Shown here one piece after another: positions 37,682-46,329 of a stretch of DNA of 59,547 nt (the first letter of the stretch is position 1; every line of letters starts with the position of its first letter). The notes under the pieces are model-generated. The model was given only the letters and a program-made list of their open reading frames with translations. It had not been told where the DNA came from and ran no database searches. The stretch spans positions 1 through 59,547 of the forward strand of contig NZ_PVNP01000146.1 in NCBI RefSeq assembly GCF_002993365.1. Reading direction: 5' to 3'. A program made the position numbers and the translations under genes. This DNA is from Marisediminitalea alba (lineage in GTDB: Bacteria > Pseudomonadota > Gammaproteobacteria > Enterobacterales > Alteromonadaceae).

Positions 37682-39131
37682 ACCGGTTTCTGCAGGCAGT
37701 CTGGCAAAACGCTCGCTGCAGTCTCACACCTGGCTGGGGCTCGTTGTTAGCGCGGTGATGTTCCTGATTTGTTTATCCGGCACCATTGCCGTATTGCATA
37801 AAGAGTTTGAGCGCTGGGAGCAACCTAACATCCCGGAAACAACAAGCTACACTATCGAACAGGTGGAGCGCGCCTATACCAGCTTTACAGAGCAATACAA
37901 TGATGACACCCATCACTACTATTTTGTGTTCCCTGGTACCGGCATCCCGCGGCTGGTGATGGAGGATGATCACCGGGCTCACTTTGTGGATGATCAGGGC
38001 ACACTTATTGAGCAGGAAAATGTTACCTGGTCGCGGATGCTGGTGGATTTGCATTTGTACCTGCACCTGCCTCATTCGTTTGGCATGATCCTGGTGAGTG
38101 CCTGTGGCGCCTTATTGTGCGCGTTGATTGTATCGGGCTTAATGGCGCATCCCCGAATTATCAAAGACGCCTTTAAGTTTCGTTATGGGGGCGACGGGCT
38201 GAAGGAAAACATCGATCTGCACAATCGCCTGAGTGTATGGGGCACGCCGTTTGATCTTATGATAGCAATCACCGGTGCCTATTTTGGCCTGGCCGGGGTG
38301 TTTGTAACCCTCATTGCCCAGGCGTTCTACGATGGTGATACCCAGGCAGTGTACGACCGCGCTTTTACGCCGGAGCCTGAGCTGGTGCAAGAGATTGCCC
38401 CGCCTGACATCGGCACCGCCATGCGCGATCTGCAGGGCCGGGTAAATACCGAAGGCAATTTGCTGTTCTTTACGGTGCACGAACCCCATACACCGCAGCA
38501 GTTTCTGGAGTTTTTTGTGAAAACCCCTGAGCGCCTGATTTACTCAGAAAACTACCGCTATGATTCGGCCGGCAACTATTTAGGTAAAGCCGGGTACTCT
38601 GATGGTGACGGCGGCATGCAAACCCTGTATTCCGTTTTCCGCATCCATTTTGGTGACTTTATCGGCATGCCCGTAAAGATACTCTACATTATACTGGGCA
38701 TGATGCTGACTGTGGTGTCTGCCACCGGCATGAATATCTGGCTCAAGAAGCGCCAGACCCGCGACGCACTTAATCTGCTCTGGCCAGCATTTGTGTGGGG
38801 TACACCCGTAGCGTTGGTGGCTAGTGCGGTGAGCTATTTTGCGGTGGCACTCTCACCTACCCTGCTATTCTGGGTGGCAATGGCTGTGCTTGCCGGTGTG
38901 GCGTTACGCCTTAATGACGAAGCGCGAATTGTGCCCTTGTATAAGCAACTGCTGGCAGTAGTGATTGCTTTGTTCTGGCTGGTGTATCTGGTGCGCTTTG
39001 GCACTGCCGCATTTTCTGTGGCAGCATTACAAATTAATTTGCCGTTGCTCGCCGTTGCCGTGTGGGCTATGTGGTCTGCACGTCGCAATAAACGAAAGGT
39101 GATGCAGGTCGCAGCACTAAGCGCTGGTTAA
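37674..39131 (+). CDS. PepSY-associated transmembrane protein
   Basis: This 485-residue protein begins with the PepSY-TM signature (LQSHTWLGLVVSAVMFLICLSGTIAVLHKEFE). It continues with periplasmic PepSY-like segments and further helices near residues 140-160, 200-225, 350-375, 385-465. Such proteins are often Fur-regulated and several are iron/siderophore reductases (FoxB/FpvG type). GGAGG lies five bases before ATG 37674, which overlaps the preceding stop, so coupling is likely. The earlier in-frame start (37587) lies inside the upstream gene and is rejected. Confidence 0.8.
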   Translation: MAKPVSAGSLAKRSLQSHTWLGLVVSAVMFLICLSGTIAVLHKEFERWEQPNIPETTSYTIEQVERAYTSFTEQYNDDTHHYYFVFPGTGIPRLVMEDDHRAHFVDDQGTLIEQENVTWSRMLVDLHLYLHLPHSFGMILVSACGALLCALIVSGLMAHPRIIKDAFKFRYGGDGLKENIDLHNRLSVWGTPFDLMIAITGAYFGLAGVFVTLIAQAFYDGDTQAVYDRAFTPEPELVQEIAPPDIGTAMRDLQGRVNTEGNLLFFTVHEPHTPQQFLEFFVKTPERLIYSENYRYDSAGNYLGKAGYSDGDGGMQTLYSVFRIHFGDFIGMPVKILYIILGMMLTVVSATGMNIWLKKRQTRDALNLLWPAFVWGTPVALVASAVSYFAVALSPTLLFWVAMAVLAGVALRLNDEARIVPLYKQLLAVVIALFWLVYLVRFGTAAFSVAALQINLPLLAVAVWAMWSARRNKRKVMQVAALSAG

Positions 39132-39143
39132 ACAGGAGAAGCC

Positions 39144-39476
39144 ATGTTTATTGTTATGTTTGAGTTCGTTCCCAAAACCGGTAAGGAAGCAGTTTTTCTG
39201 CGCGCCTGGCCGAAAGTAACTCAGGGCATTTACCTGTTTCATGGCAGCCTTGGCTCACGCTTGCATAAGGATGAAGAAGGGCGCTGGATTGCCTATGCTC
39301 AGTGGCCCGATAAGGCTACCTGGGAACAGGCCGCAGCCAACAGCATGAGTGAAGACTACGAACAGCAACGTATGCAGATGCATGATGCGCTAAATCTTGA
39401 GGCCACCCGTATTCTGTATAAAATGGACGTTGCCTGCGATTATTTGCAGCGCCGCCCTTTTGCGCTGGATAGCTAA
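39144..39476 (+). CDS. ABM-domain monooxygenase-like protein
   Basis: This 110-residue cytoplasmic dimeric alpha+beta-barrel candidate has the pattern MFIVMFEFVPKTGKEAVFLRAWPKVTQ, then WIAYAQWPDKATWEQA. The fold is shared by antibiotic-biosynthesis monooxygenases and haem-degrading IsdG-like enzymes, and its place in an iron-type operon makes a haem or siderophore role conceivable. It follows the PepSY gene by 12 bp with GGAGAAGCC before the ATG. No catalytic residues are assigned. Confidence 0.7.
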   Translation: MFIVMFEFVPKTGKEAVFLRAWPKVTQGIYLFHGSLGSRLHKDEEGRWIAYAQWPDKATWEQAAANSMSEDYEQQRMQMHDALNLEATRILYKMDVACDYLQRRPFALDS

Positions 39477-39532
39477 CAGCCGTTAGCGTCTTGTGCAGTT
39501 AGCAGTTTGGTTGTGGTTAATGAGGAGTGGCC

Positions 39533-40174
39533 ATGGAACATACGTTCTGGCATGACAAGTGGGAAAAAGGTGAGATAGGCTTTCATCAGAGCGATATCCA
39601 CCCAATGCTGGCAGGCTTTGCCGATAAATTCGGCATAGGCGATGGATGCCGGGTGTTTGTCCCGCTTTGCGGTAAATCCAACGATATGACGTTTTTGCTC
39701 GAACGTGGTTGCGAAGTGGTGGGCGTTGAGCTAAGCCAACTGGCCGTAAGCCAGTATTTCGAGAGCCTTGGCGTTACACCGGTGATTGAAGAATGTGGCA
39801 AATTAATGCGATATACGGCACCGGATATCACTCTTTACTGTGGCGACTTTTTTGCGCTTACTCCTGAACAACTGGGCACCATTGATGTGGTTTACGATCG
39901 CGCCGCGTTGGTGGCCCTGCCCCAGGATATGCGTAAGCAATACAGTCAGCGCTTGTGTTCACTTACTCCCGGCGCAAAACAGCTGTTGGTGACTTTCGAG
40001 TACGATCAATCATTAATAGGCGGCCCGCCTTTTGCCATTCCCAGTGAAGAAATCCAGCAAAACTATGGTAAGTACTGCGCAATAACGCTACTGCACAGTG
40101 AAGCGCTGAAAGGCGGCTTAAAAGGTAAAGTCCCAGCCGTTGAAAATCTATGGTCGCTTACCAGTAAAGGATAA
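39533..40174 (+). CDS. tpm: Thiopurine S-methyltransferase
   Basis: This SAM-dependent methyltransferase of the TPMT family is known to methylate thiopurines and, in bacteria, selenium and tellurium oxyanions. The 213-residue protein shows the diagnostic N-terminus WHDKWEKGEIGFHQSDIHPML, the SAM motif VFVPLCGKSNDMTFLLERGCEVVGVELS and the later VYDRAALVALP. ATG at 39533 follows GAGGAG by five bases; the upstream GTG (39527) is too close. A 56-bp gap separates it from the PepSY operon. It may be expressed with that operon. Confidence 0.92.
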   Translation: MEHTFWHDKWEKGEIGFHQSDIHPMLAGFADKFGIGDGCRVFVPLCGKSNDMTFLLERGCEVVGVELSQLAVSQYFESLGVTPVIEECGKLMRYTAPDITLYCGDFFALTPEQLGTIDVVYDRAALVALPQDMRKQYSQRLCSLTPGAKQLLVTFEYDQSLIGGPPFAIPSEEIQQNYGKYCAITLLHSEALKGGLKGKVPAVENLWSLTSKG

Positions 40175-40186
40175 CGGGTTACCGTT

Positions 40187-40229
40187 AAAAAAGGTCGGCA
40201 AAGTGCCAGAAATTTGCACTTTACCAACC
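40187..40229 (-). terminator. Intrinsic terminator of the beta-propeller gene
   Basis: As minus-strand RNA, a 14-bp stem (two G-U pairs) with a nine-base loop is followed by UUUUUU. The same sequence read on the plus strand has two C-A mismatches, so it is oriented for the minus-strand gene ending at 40255. Confidence 0.8.
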
Positions 40230-40254
40230 TTGCACCAGTGAATTTTGAAAGCAA

Positions 40255-42198
40255 TCAGTAAGGCCCGTCAACCACGGCATCTGGTTGCCATAGCGCGTGA
40301 TAAACCAGGTTACCGCGAAGATAATAAATATGGCCATTGTGCAACACGCTGCGATCCTCATAGCTGCCAATGTAATAGTCGTCCTCTGTTGTCGGAGTTA
40401 TCGAATCAATAAGGCTCAGCGTCCGATCTGCTTCATTGACCTCCAGCGTCTGCAAGGCATTATGGGTAAACCAGTAACCGGAGTCGTCGAACCCCCAGGT
40501 TTGTGAGGGTAGTGCAAACTGGTAGCCGGACTCCGTTTTCAGCACCGACAGTGAGCGGTGGTCGTATTCCACCGGGGTATAGGCTTGCGGCCAGACAAAT
40601 TCACCCAGTACCACCGGATTGGCCGGGTCGAGTACATCAAATAAACTGACTTTCATGCCTTCCTCAATGGGGGTTTCCAGCGGGGTGCTGCCGCTTACGG
40701 GGATCGCATCATTCCTGACCTGTTGGCCTACGCCCAGTAACAGCCCGTTTTCCATGGGATGCAGGTAGCTGGAAAAGCCTGGTATCTCCAGTTCGCCGGC
40801 AACCATTGGCGCGTAAAGGTCCGTTAAGTCAATCACGTACAAGGGGTCAATCTGTTCAAAGGTAACGATAAAGGCTCTGTCTTCAAAAAAGCGCACCGCA
40901 TAAATGGCTTCACCTGGCTTACCAATGGGCGCGGGTTGAGATTCGTTGGGCAGGGTGGCAATTTCTACCAGCTCACTGCCCTGTTGCTCAAGGATATGCA
41001 GCATATGCTCGGGATCCTGTGACCAGGCGCCCACTGTAGTCACAGCCAGTAATTTGCCGTCGCGCTCAGCCAGTCGGAATTGCGCTGAACTTTGCCGACC
41101 CAGAGTGCCTACCACACTGGCAGTTGCCTGATAGCGGATCTCATTGCCCAGAGCGACTTTATGCACAACCGTTTTTTCTTCGCTACTGGCATGTAAATAC
41201 AGGTGATCGGCCGAGGCGAACAGGCCATGGGCTTCGGTCAGCATGCACAGCGAGGAATAATCCATAGGGTTATCCAAATTAATTTTAACCACGCTAACCA
41301 TTTGCGTATGACCATTCTGTTTAGTGGCACGCTGGGGTAACAAGCAATCAGTTAACTGATAAAGATCACTGGTTTGGCCGTTAATGGTGATTTTGGGAAC
41401 CAGCTCACTGCTGTCTTTTGCCTGGATTGCGTTGTACAGATCAACCAGGCTGCGGTTGCTGGTGCCGGCATGAGGCAAGTCTTCCAGATTAGGCACAAAC
41501 TGCGTGGCGATAAACAAATGGTTGTCGATACGTCGAGAGTTAATCAGACCGCCATCAATACGAATGTTACTCACAGAACTGGGATTGGCAGGGTCGGCGA
41601 CGCCGTAAATATCAATATATGTATCGTTCTCTGGTTGTTGCCAGGGGCTTGAGTCGACCAGAATATCGGCCATGGCGTAATACTGGAAAGAGTGACTAAC
41701 CACGCCGAGGGTATCTTCATACAGGTACATGCCCGCTACGTTAAGGTTGTCCTGCAATGATATTGTCGCGGCTTCGGTTAAAGAATAATCGTTCTGGCGC
41801 GCCAGAATGTGCACTTTTTTGACTTCTCCGTGGTCCGCGGTCCACACCGGTAAATCGGCCACAAACAGATAGTCACCGTTGTATTCAATACGGTCCGCCT
41901 CATCGACACCGGCAATCTGGGTGTTGGTGGTCGAAAAGCTGGCCGGCGCCGCAGTATCATCGGCGGCTCTCTCCACCGCCGTTGCCTGCGATTTTTTCAT
42001 CAGATAGATGCCATTTTTAACATAGCGTTCGGCACTGACCTGTTGCGCAGTGGTTAAGGCTGAGTCCGTCGCTGTCATGTAGCTGAGCGTCGGCGGACTC
42101 TCGTTACCGTCGTTGCTGCAGGCGGTAATTGTACAGGTTGAAAATATCGCTACAGCCAGGCACTTCCACATCAGGTCGGTTTTTTGCTTCAGGTTCAT
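40255..42198 (-). CDS. Beta-propeller lipoprotein
   Basis: This 647-residue exported lipoprotein of the Beta_propel family has a lipobox ITAC with Cys27. A Ser/Ala-rich linker follows, then a large beta-propeller (~60-640) with repeated segments such as IAGVDEADRIEYNGDYLFVADL and LYVIDLTDLYAPMVAGELEIPGFSSYLHPM. Family members are extracytoplasmic and sometimes contain a C-terminal dockerin or peptidase; none is seen here. ATG at 42198 has AGGA 7 nt upstream; an ATG two codons earlier is too close. It ends in its own terminator and has no operon partner. Confidence 0.8.
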   Translation of the reverse strand: MNLKQKTDLMWKCLAVAIFSTCTITACSNDGNESPPTLSYMTATDSALTTAQQVSAERYVKNGIYLMKKSQATAVERAADDTAAPASFSTTNTQIAGVDEADRIEYNGDYLFVADLPVWTADHGEVKKVHILARQNDYSLTEAATISLQDNLNVAGMYLYEDTLGVVSHSFQYYAMADILVDSSPWQQPENDTYIDIYGVADPANPSSVSNIRIDGGLINSRRIDNHLFIATQFVPNLEDLPHAGTSNRSLVDLYNAIQAKDSSELVPKITINGQTSDLYQLTDCLLPQRATKQNGHTQMVSVVKINLDNPMDYSSLCMLTEAHGLFASADHLYLHASSEEKTVVHKVALGNEIRYQATASVVGTLGRQSSAQFRLAERDGKLLAVTTVGAWSQDPEHMLHILEQQGSELVEIATLPNESQPAPIGKPGEAIYAVRFFEDRAFIVTFEQIDPLYVIDLTDLYAPMVAGELEIPGFSSYLHPMENGLLLGVGQQVRNDAIPVSGSTPLETPIEEGMKVSLFDVLDPANPVVLGEFVWPQAYTPVEYDHRSLSVLKTESGYQFALPSQTWGFDDSGYWFTHNALQTLEVNEADRTLSLIDSITPTTEDDYYIGSYEDRSVLHNGHIYYLRGNLVYHALWQPDAVVDGPY

Positions 42199-42362
42199 AT
42201 CCATGTCCTTTTAAGCGGTGAGGTTGATTACTACCCTAGTGCTTGTTTAAGGAATAATCCGATCCAAACTATGTAGAAATGTGACAATTTGTAATCGGGT
42301 GCTGTGCAGGCTCTCAGGGTTTGATAATCTTAAAAATCTGAATAACCTGCCGGAGCTATGGT

Positions 42363-43241
42363 GTGCGGATCCCTTTGCTGTGCTGTTTATTGCTGTGGCT
42401 GTCAGGCCACGGCATTGCGTGGGCCTGTGAGAGTGACGATGCCTGCATAGCACCCAACTCCTGGAAATTAGGCATCGCGGTGGGCATTGGCGCCAGAACC
42501 AATCCACTGGTCGATGGCGATCCTATCCCGCTGGTGGTTTTACCCGATGTAGCCTGGTATGGCGAAAATGCTTATTTCGACAACGGTGAGGTTGGCTATC
42601 AGTGGCTATTGCGCAGTGATGTAACCACCGAATTGTTCGTGAGAGCGAACCGAGAGCGTTCCTACTTTGCGTTCTGGCACCCGGCAAATATCGTTTTGTC
42701 TGTTAATACCAGCGCGGCGGATGTTATTGGCAGCCCGTTGCAACCCGGCGATAGTGACGGTGAATCCCCCGCCCCCCGGGATTCAATATCTATCAACGAC
42801 ATCAGCAGCCGAAAGTGGACCGCTGATGCTGGTTTCAGAGTCAACTGGAATGGCTCCGACAGCCTGTTATCTGCTGCGGTAGCCGGCGACCCGCTCGGCG
42901 TACATCAGGGGTATTATGCACAACTAAAATACCAGTACCGCTGGCAGTGGGACGACTGGCGCTTTGCCGCTAATGCTTCAGTGACCTACAAGAGCGAGAA
43001 GCTGATAGATTATTATTACGGTATAGATGGTGAGGATACGGCTAATAGCAGCCTGTGGTACGCCGCAGACCATGCCCTGCAAACCAGTGTCGGGCTGCTA
43101 CTCAATAAATCTTTAAGCAAGCACTGGCGCTGGGTGGGCCGGGTGCAGTTATCCACCCTGGGCAGCGGCATGACCGACAGCCCGCTGGTGTCTAAAGACT
43201 ACGTTGCCAGTGGTTTCATTGGCTTCGGCTATCAGTTTTAA
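42363..43241 (+). CDS. MipA/OmpV-family outer-membrane protein
   Basis: This 292-residue protein is a predicted outer-membrane beta-barrel of the MipA/OmpV family, involved in murein scaffold or peptide/drug sensing in known cases. It has a signal peptide (~1-19, ending AWA), a barrel with aromatic girdles and a C-terminal phenylalanine (GYQF). The start is GTG at 42363, 7 nt after GGAG. The gene is first of four tightly packed genes (10 bp, 0 bp and overlap) ending with a response regulator and kinase, so the barrel may be the output or the sensor of that system. Confidence 0.78.
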   Translation: MRIPLLCCLLLWLSGHGIAWACESDDACIAPNSWKLGIAVGIGARTNPLVDGDPIPLVVLPDVAWYGENAYFDNGEVGYQWLLRSDVTTELFVRANRERSYFAFWHPANIVLSVNTSAADVIGSPLQPGDSDGESPAPRDSISINDISSRKWTADAGFRVNWNGSDSLLSAAVAGDPLGVHQGYYAQLKYQYRWQWDDWRFAANASVTYKSEKLIDYYYGIDGEDTANSSLWYAADHALQTSVGLLLNKSLSKHWRWVGRVQLSTLGSGMTDSPLVSKDYVASGFIGFGYQF

Positions 43242-43250
43242 GGGGTTTGG

Positions 43251-43625
43251 GTGCGTTTATTCTGCTTACTTCTGCTGCTCTCAGGGGCATTGTTAATGCC
43301 GGCAGAAGCTGAGGACGACGCCTTTTCAGCCACGCCCAGTGAGTGTATCGCTGCAGAACAAGGCGATGAATGTGTTATGTCAGTCACGCTGCACTATCCA
43401 CCGCTTCCTGACGACAGATATTGCCTGACGCTGAACACCGAGCCGCTGGGGTGCTGGCCTCATAGTGGCATGCCAGGTGCTGTGAAGGTTAGGTTAAAAG
43501 AAGAGTCAGAGCTTAGCCTGGTGAGAGAAAGCAATACGTACCAGGCTTCGGTAATACTCACACTGCGTTATCGCAGCGCTTCGATGCTCAGACGCCGCGT
43601 TAAAAATCCCTGGAGTTTATTCTGA
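43251..43625 (+). CDS. DUF3019-family periplasmic protein
   Basis: This 124-residue exported protein has a signal peptide (~1-20). Its beta-sandwich domain has four cysteines in the family order (SECIAAEQGDECVMSV, YCLTLN, LGCWP). The DUF3019 family is a small-protein family usually encoded with MipA/OmpV and a two-component system. Its function is not known. Its stop overlaps the response regulator start by one base. Confidence 0.75.
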   Translation: MRLFCLLLLLSGALLMPAEAEDDAFSATPSECIAAEQGDECVMSVTLHYPPLPDDRYCLTLNTEPLGCWPHSGMPGAVKVRLKEESELSLVRESNTYQASVILTLRYRSASMLRRRVKNPWSLF

Positions 43626-44329
43626 TGAAGTCGCTTATCCTGGTTGAAGACGATGAAAGACTGGCTGAGCTGGTTAGTCAGTACCTGACGGCCAATGATT
43701 TTAGCGTGGACCGGTTTGCCGATGGTGAAGGGCTCGTAGAGCGAGTGAAGGATGCACCACCGGATGCCATTATTCTGGACGTCATGCTACCGGGGGATGA
43801 TGGCTTTAACTTATGCAATCGATTACGTCAATTTTATACCGGGCCGCTGCTGTTTATGACGGCGAAAAGTGAGAGCTTTGATCAGGTGCTGGGACTGGAA
43901 ATAGGCGCTGACGATTATGTGGTTAAGCCGGTGGAACCGCGGGTGCTACTGGCCAGGCTGAATGCCCTGATGCGTCGCGCCGCCTCGGCTGAAGCGCCGG
44001 TTCAAAGTGGCTCGGTAGTGACTTTTGGCAAGTTGAGCATTGACAAGCTGTCGCGCAGAGTCAATCTGGGCGGCGAGGATATCACTTTAACCAGCCACGA
44101 ATTCGACCTGCTGTGTTTACTGGCTGATAACGCCTCTCAGCTGGTAGAGCGAACTAACCTGTATAAGGAGCTAATTGGGCGTGAATACGATGGTCTCGAC
44201 CGTTCGGCTGACGTCAGGGTGTCGCGCTTGCGTAAAAAACTCAAAGACAATCCGCAAAACCCTTACCGCATCAAAACTATCTGGGGCAAGGGATTCTTTT
44301 TTGTGGCGGATGCATGGAGTGACGAATGA
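43625..44329 (+). CDS. OmpR-family response regulator
   Basis: This 234-residue protein has an N-terminal receiver with acidic pocket DD (~9-10), phosphorylatable Asp52 (ILDVMLPGDDG) and Lys in VVKPVEP, followed by a winged-helix DNA-binding domain (~135-230, SHEFDLLCLLADN...RVSRLRKKLKDNPQNPYRIKTIWGKGF). It is the partner of the kinase overlapping it by four bases. The module probably controls the adjacent MipA/DUF3019 genes. Confidence 0.88.
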   Translation: MKSLILVEDDERLAELVSQYLTANDFSVDRFADGEGLVERVKDAPPDAIILDVMLPGDDGFNLCNRLRQFYTGPLLFMTAKSESFDQVLGLEIGADDYVVKPVEPRVLLARLNALMRRAASAEAPVQSGSVVTFGKLSIDKLSRRVNLGGEDITLTSHEFDLLCLLADNASQLVERTNLYKELIGREYDGLDRSADVRVSRLRKKLKDNPQNPYRIKTIWGKGFFFVADAWSDE

Positions 44330-45549
44330 CCCGCCTGTTCGTGAGCTTTTACCTGTTTATGGCGGTCTCTCTGGTACTTATCAGCAGCACGCTCGAACTG
44401 ATTTGGCCTGACGAAGATTACCGCGAGCCGGCCGACATGGTGTTGGCAAAGGCCTTATTGCCGTTGACATTAAAAGATCAAAAGCAACTGCTGGCAACAC
44501 TCCGCCAGGCGGGTATCGATTACAAGCTGAAAGACAGTGCGGCGATTAACTGGTCTGCTGCGGAGCAAGCCGACCTGGAGGCCGGCTTGCCCGTAACCTT
44601 GTATACCGACACTGCAAGGTTCATTTATATACCGGCCAGTGAACGCCGTTTGATTGTGCTTTCGTTGCCGTTTACCGAAGTGTCCAGGCCCTATTTACTG
44701 ATCTATCTTTCGGCGTTCCTGCTGTTGCTGGGTGTGATGCTGGCAATCTGGTTATGGCCGCTGTGGCGCGATCTGGCCTATCTCACCCGCAGGGTGGATC
44801 ACCTGGGGCAGGACAGCGAAAACGTATCGATTACGCTGAAGAAGCGTTCTGTCATCCAGCCTATTTCGAATAAACTCAATATGCTTAGCGAGCGGGTGCA
44901 CGGCTTGCTGCGCGATCAGCGGGAACTGACCGGCGCTGTGGCGCATGAATTCAGAACGCCTATTGCCAGATTAAAATTTGCCCTGGAAATGAAACCCGAG
45001 CCAGACAGCCAGGCCTGGCGAGGTATACAAGCCGATCTGGACGAACTTGAGGGGTTAGTGCAGGAAATGCTGGATTATACCCAGTACGATGCCATGACCC
45101 CTGAACTGAATATTGCCGATATTCCAATTACAACATTGTGTAGTGATGTGGTGGCCAGGTTAGCACTAACCACCAGTAAGACCTTGTTGGTGAGTGGTAA
45201 CGAATTTACCGTGCGTGGGGATGGTCACTTTATAGAGCGGGCTGTTATTAACCTGCTGAATAATGCTATCCGCCATGCTAAGTCGCAGATTATTATTGAA
45301 GTTTATCAAACCGATACTGCGATAAACATTGCCGTAAACGACGACGGTACCGGCGTAGAACCCGCCCAGGCCGCGCGTATTTTTGAACCGTTTTTCAGGC
45401 CTGACAACAGCCGCGTACGTTATGCTGGCGGCGCCGGTTTAGGGCTGGCCATTGTAAAACGAATTCAGCTCTGGCACGCAGGGACGGTATCGGTGATTTC
45501 CAGCAACTCGCTGGGGGGTGCCTGTTTTATTCTTTCTTACCCCCTGTAG
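44326..45549 (+). CDS. Sensor histidine kinase, MipA/DUF3019 module
   Basis: This 407-residue inner-membrane kinase has TM1 (~5-22), a small periplasmic domain (~23-120), TM2 (~121-147), HAMP, the H-box with His207 (AHEFRTPIARLKF) and an ATPase domain with N-box INLLNNAIRHA and G-box GGAGLGLAIV. It overlaps its regulator by four bases. The small periplasmic domain may contact MipA or DUF3019 protein. It resembles RstB-type kinases in layout, but the ligand is unknown. Confidence 0.86.
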   Translation: MTRLFVSFYLFMAVSLVLISSTLELIWPDEDYREPADMVLAKALLPLTLKDQKQLLATLRQAGIDYKLKDSAAINWSAAEQADLEAGLPVTLYTDTARFIYIPASERRLIVLSLPFTEVSRPYLLIYLSAFLLLLGVMLAIWLWPLWRDLAYLTRRVDHLGQDSENVSITLKKRSVIQPISNKLNMLSERVHGLLRDQRELTGAVAHEFRTPIARLKFALEMKPEPDSQAWRGIQADLDELEGLVQEMLDYTQYDAMTPELNIADIPITTLCSDVVARLALTTSKTLLVSGNEFTVRGDGHFIERAVINLLNNAIRHAKSQIIIEVYQTDTAINIAVNDDGTGVEPAQAARIFEPFFRPDNSRVRYAGGAGLGLAIVKRIQLWHAGTVSVISSNSLGGACFILSYPL

Positions 45550-45595
45550 GTGACTGGCGAACTGCGGGTATAAGCATTGCTATGCTGCAATTTCC

Positions 45596-45628
45596 CTTAA
45601 GGTTTGCTTAAGATTTAACTGCTATACT
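45596..45628 (+). promoter_or_regulatory. PmrA/QseB-like box and promoter, second TCS operon
   Basis: CTTAAG-N5(GTTTG)-CTTAAG at 45596-45612 is followed after exactly 10 nt by TATACT (45623-45628), 33 nt before the response regulator ATG. This agrees with the PmrA-type consensus YTTAAK-N5-YTTAAK placed in lieu of a -35 element. A near copy stands before the operon at 51034. Confidence 0.75.
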
Positions 45629-45660
45629 GGGGTTAACTTAAATTTCACGTTATCAATAAC

Positions 45661-46326
45661 ATGCGAATACTTCTTGTTGAAGATGACCAGCCGCTCTCGG
45701 CCGCGCTGAGTAAATCGCTGCGGGACGCCAGTTATGTGGTGGACTGTGTTTATCGCGGCAGTGAGGCGCTGGCAATGCTGGCGGCAGAGCAAACCGATAT
45801 TGTAATCCTCGATCTTGGCCTGCCGGATATGGATGGGCTGGAAGTGCTGCGCCAGATTCGCCACAAAGTGAAAGACATGCCGGTGATCATTCTGACCGCC
45901 CGGGATAAAGTGACCGATAAAATACTGGGTTTAGACGCTGGTGCTGATGATTATTTACCCAAGCCTTTTGATATGGACGAACTGTTTGCCCGCTTGCGTG
46001 TCCTTGAGCGTCGTTTAGGTACGGCCAGTACTGCCATAGTAAAAATTGGTGAGGTGGCCTTAAATACACAAACGCTGGAGCTGAGCGTGGCTGGAGAAGC
46101 TGTTTCGCTGCCTCGACGGGAGCTGATGTTATTAAAGGTGTTAATGGAGAACGGCGGGCGTATTCAGCCCAAACAAAAACTGGAGTCACGGTTATATGAA
46201 TGGGGCGACGAAGTCTCAAGCAATACTATCGAAGTGCACATCCACCATTTGCGTAAAAAGCTGCCGGAGAACTTTATCAAAACCATTCGTGGTGTAGGCT
46301 ACAGTATCCCTGTTAACGGAGCCTGA
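45661..46326 (+). CDS. OmpR-family response regulator, PmrA/QseB type
   Basis: This 221-residue protein has a receiver domain with phospho-acceptor Asp51 (ILDLGLPDMDGLEVLR) and GADDYLPKPF, and a winged-helix domain (~125-220, LPRRELMLLKVLMENGGR...EVHIHHLRKKLPENFIKTIRGVGYSI). The closest pattern is PmrA/QseB. Its promoter carries a CTTAAG double box and it is followed by its kinase, cupredoxin, FTR1-like and OMP genes. Autoregulation and control of the operon at 51034 are inferred from the shared box. Confidence 0.88.
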   Translation: MRILLVEDDQPLSAALSKSLRDASYVVDCVYRGSEALAMLAAEQTDIVILDLGLPDMDGLEVLRQIRHKVKDMPVIILTARDKVTDKILGLDAGADDYLPKPFDMDELFARLRVLERRLGTASTAIVKIGEVALNTQTLELSVAGEAVSLPRRELMLLKVLMENGGRIQPKQKLESRLYEWGDEVSSNTIEVHIHHLRKKLPENFIKTIRGVGYSIPVNGA

Positions 46327-46329
46327 CGA

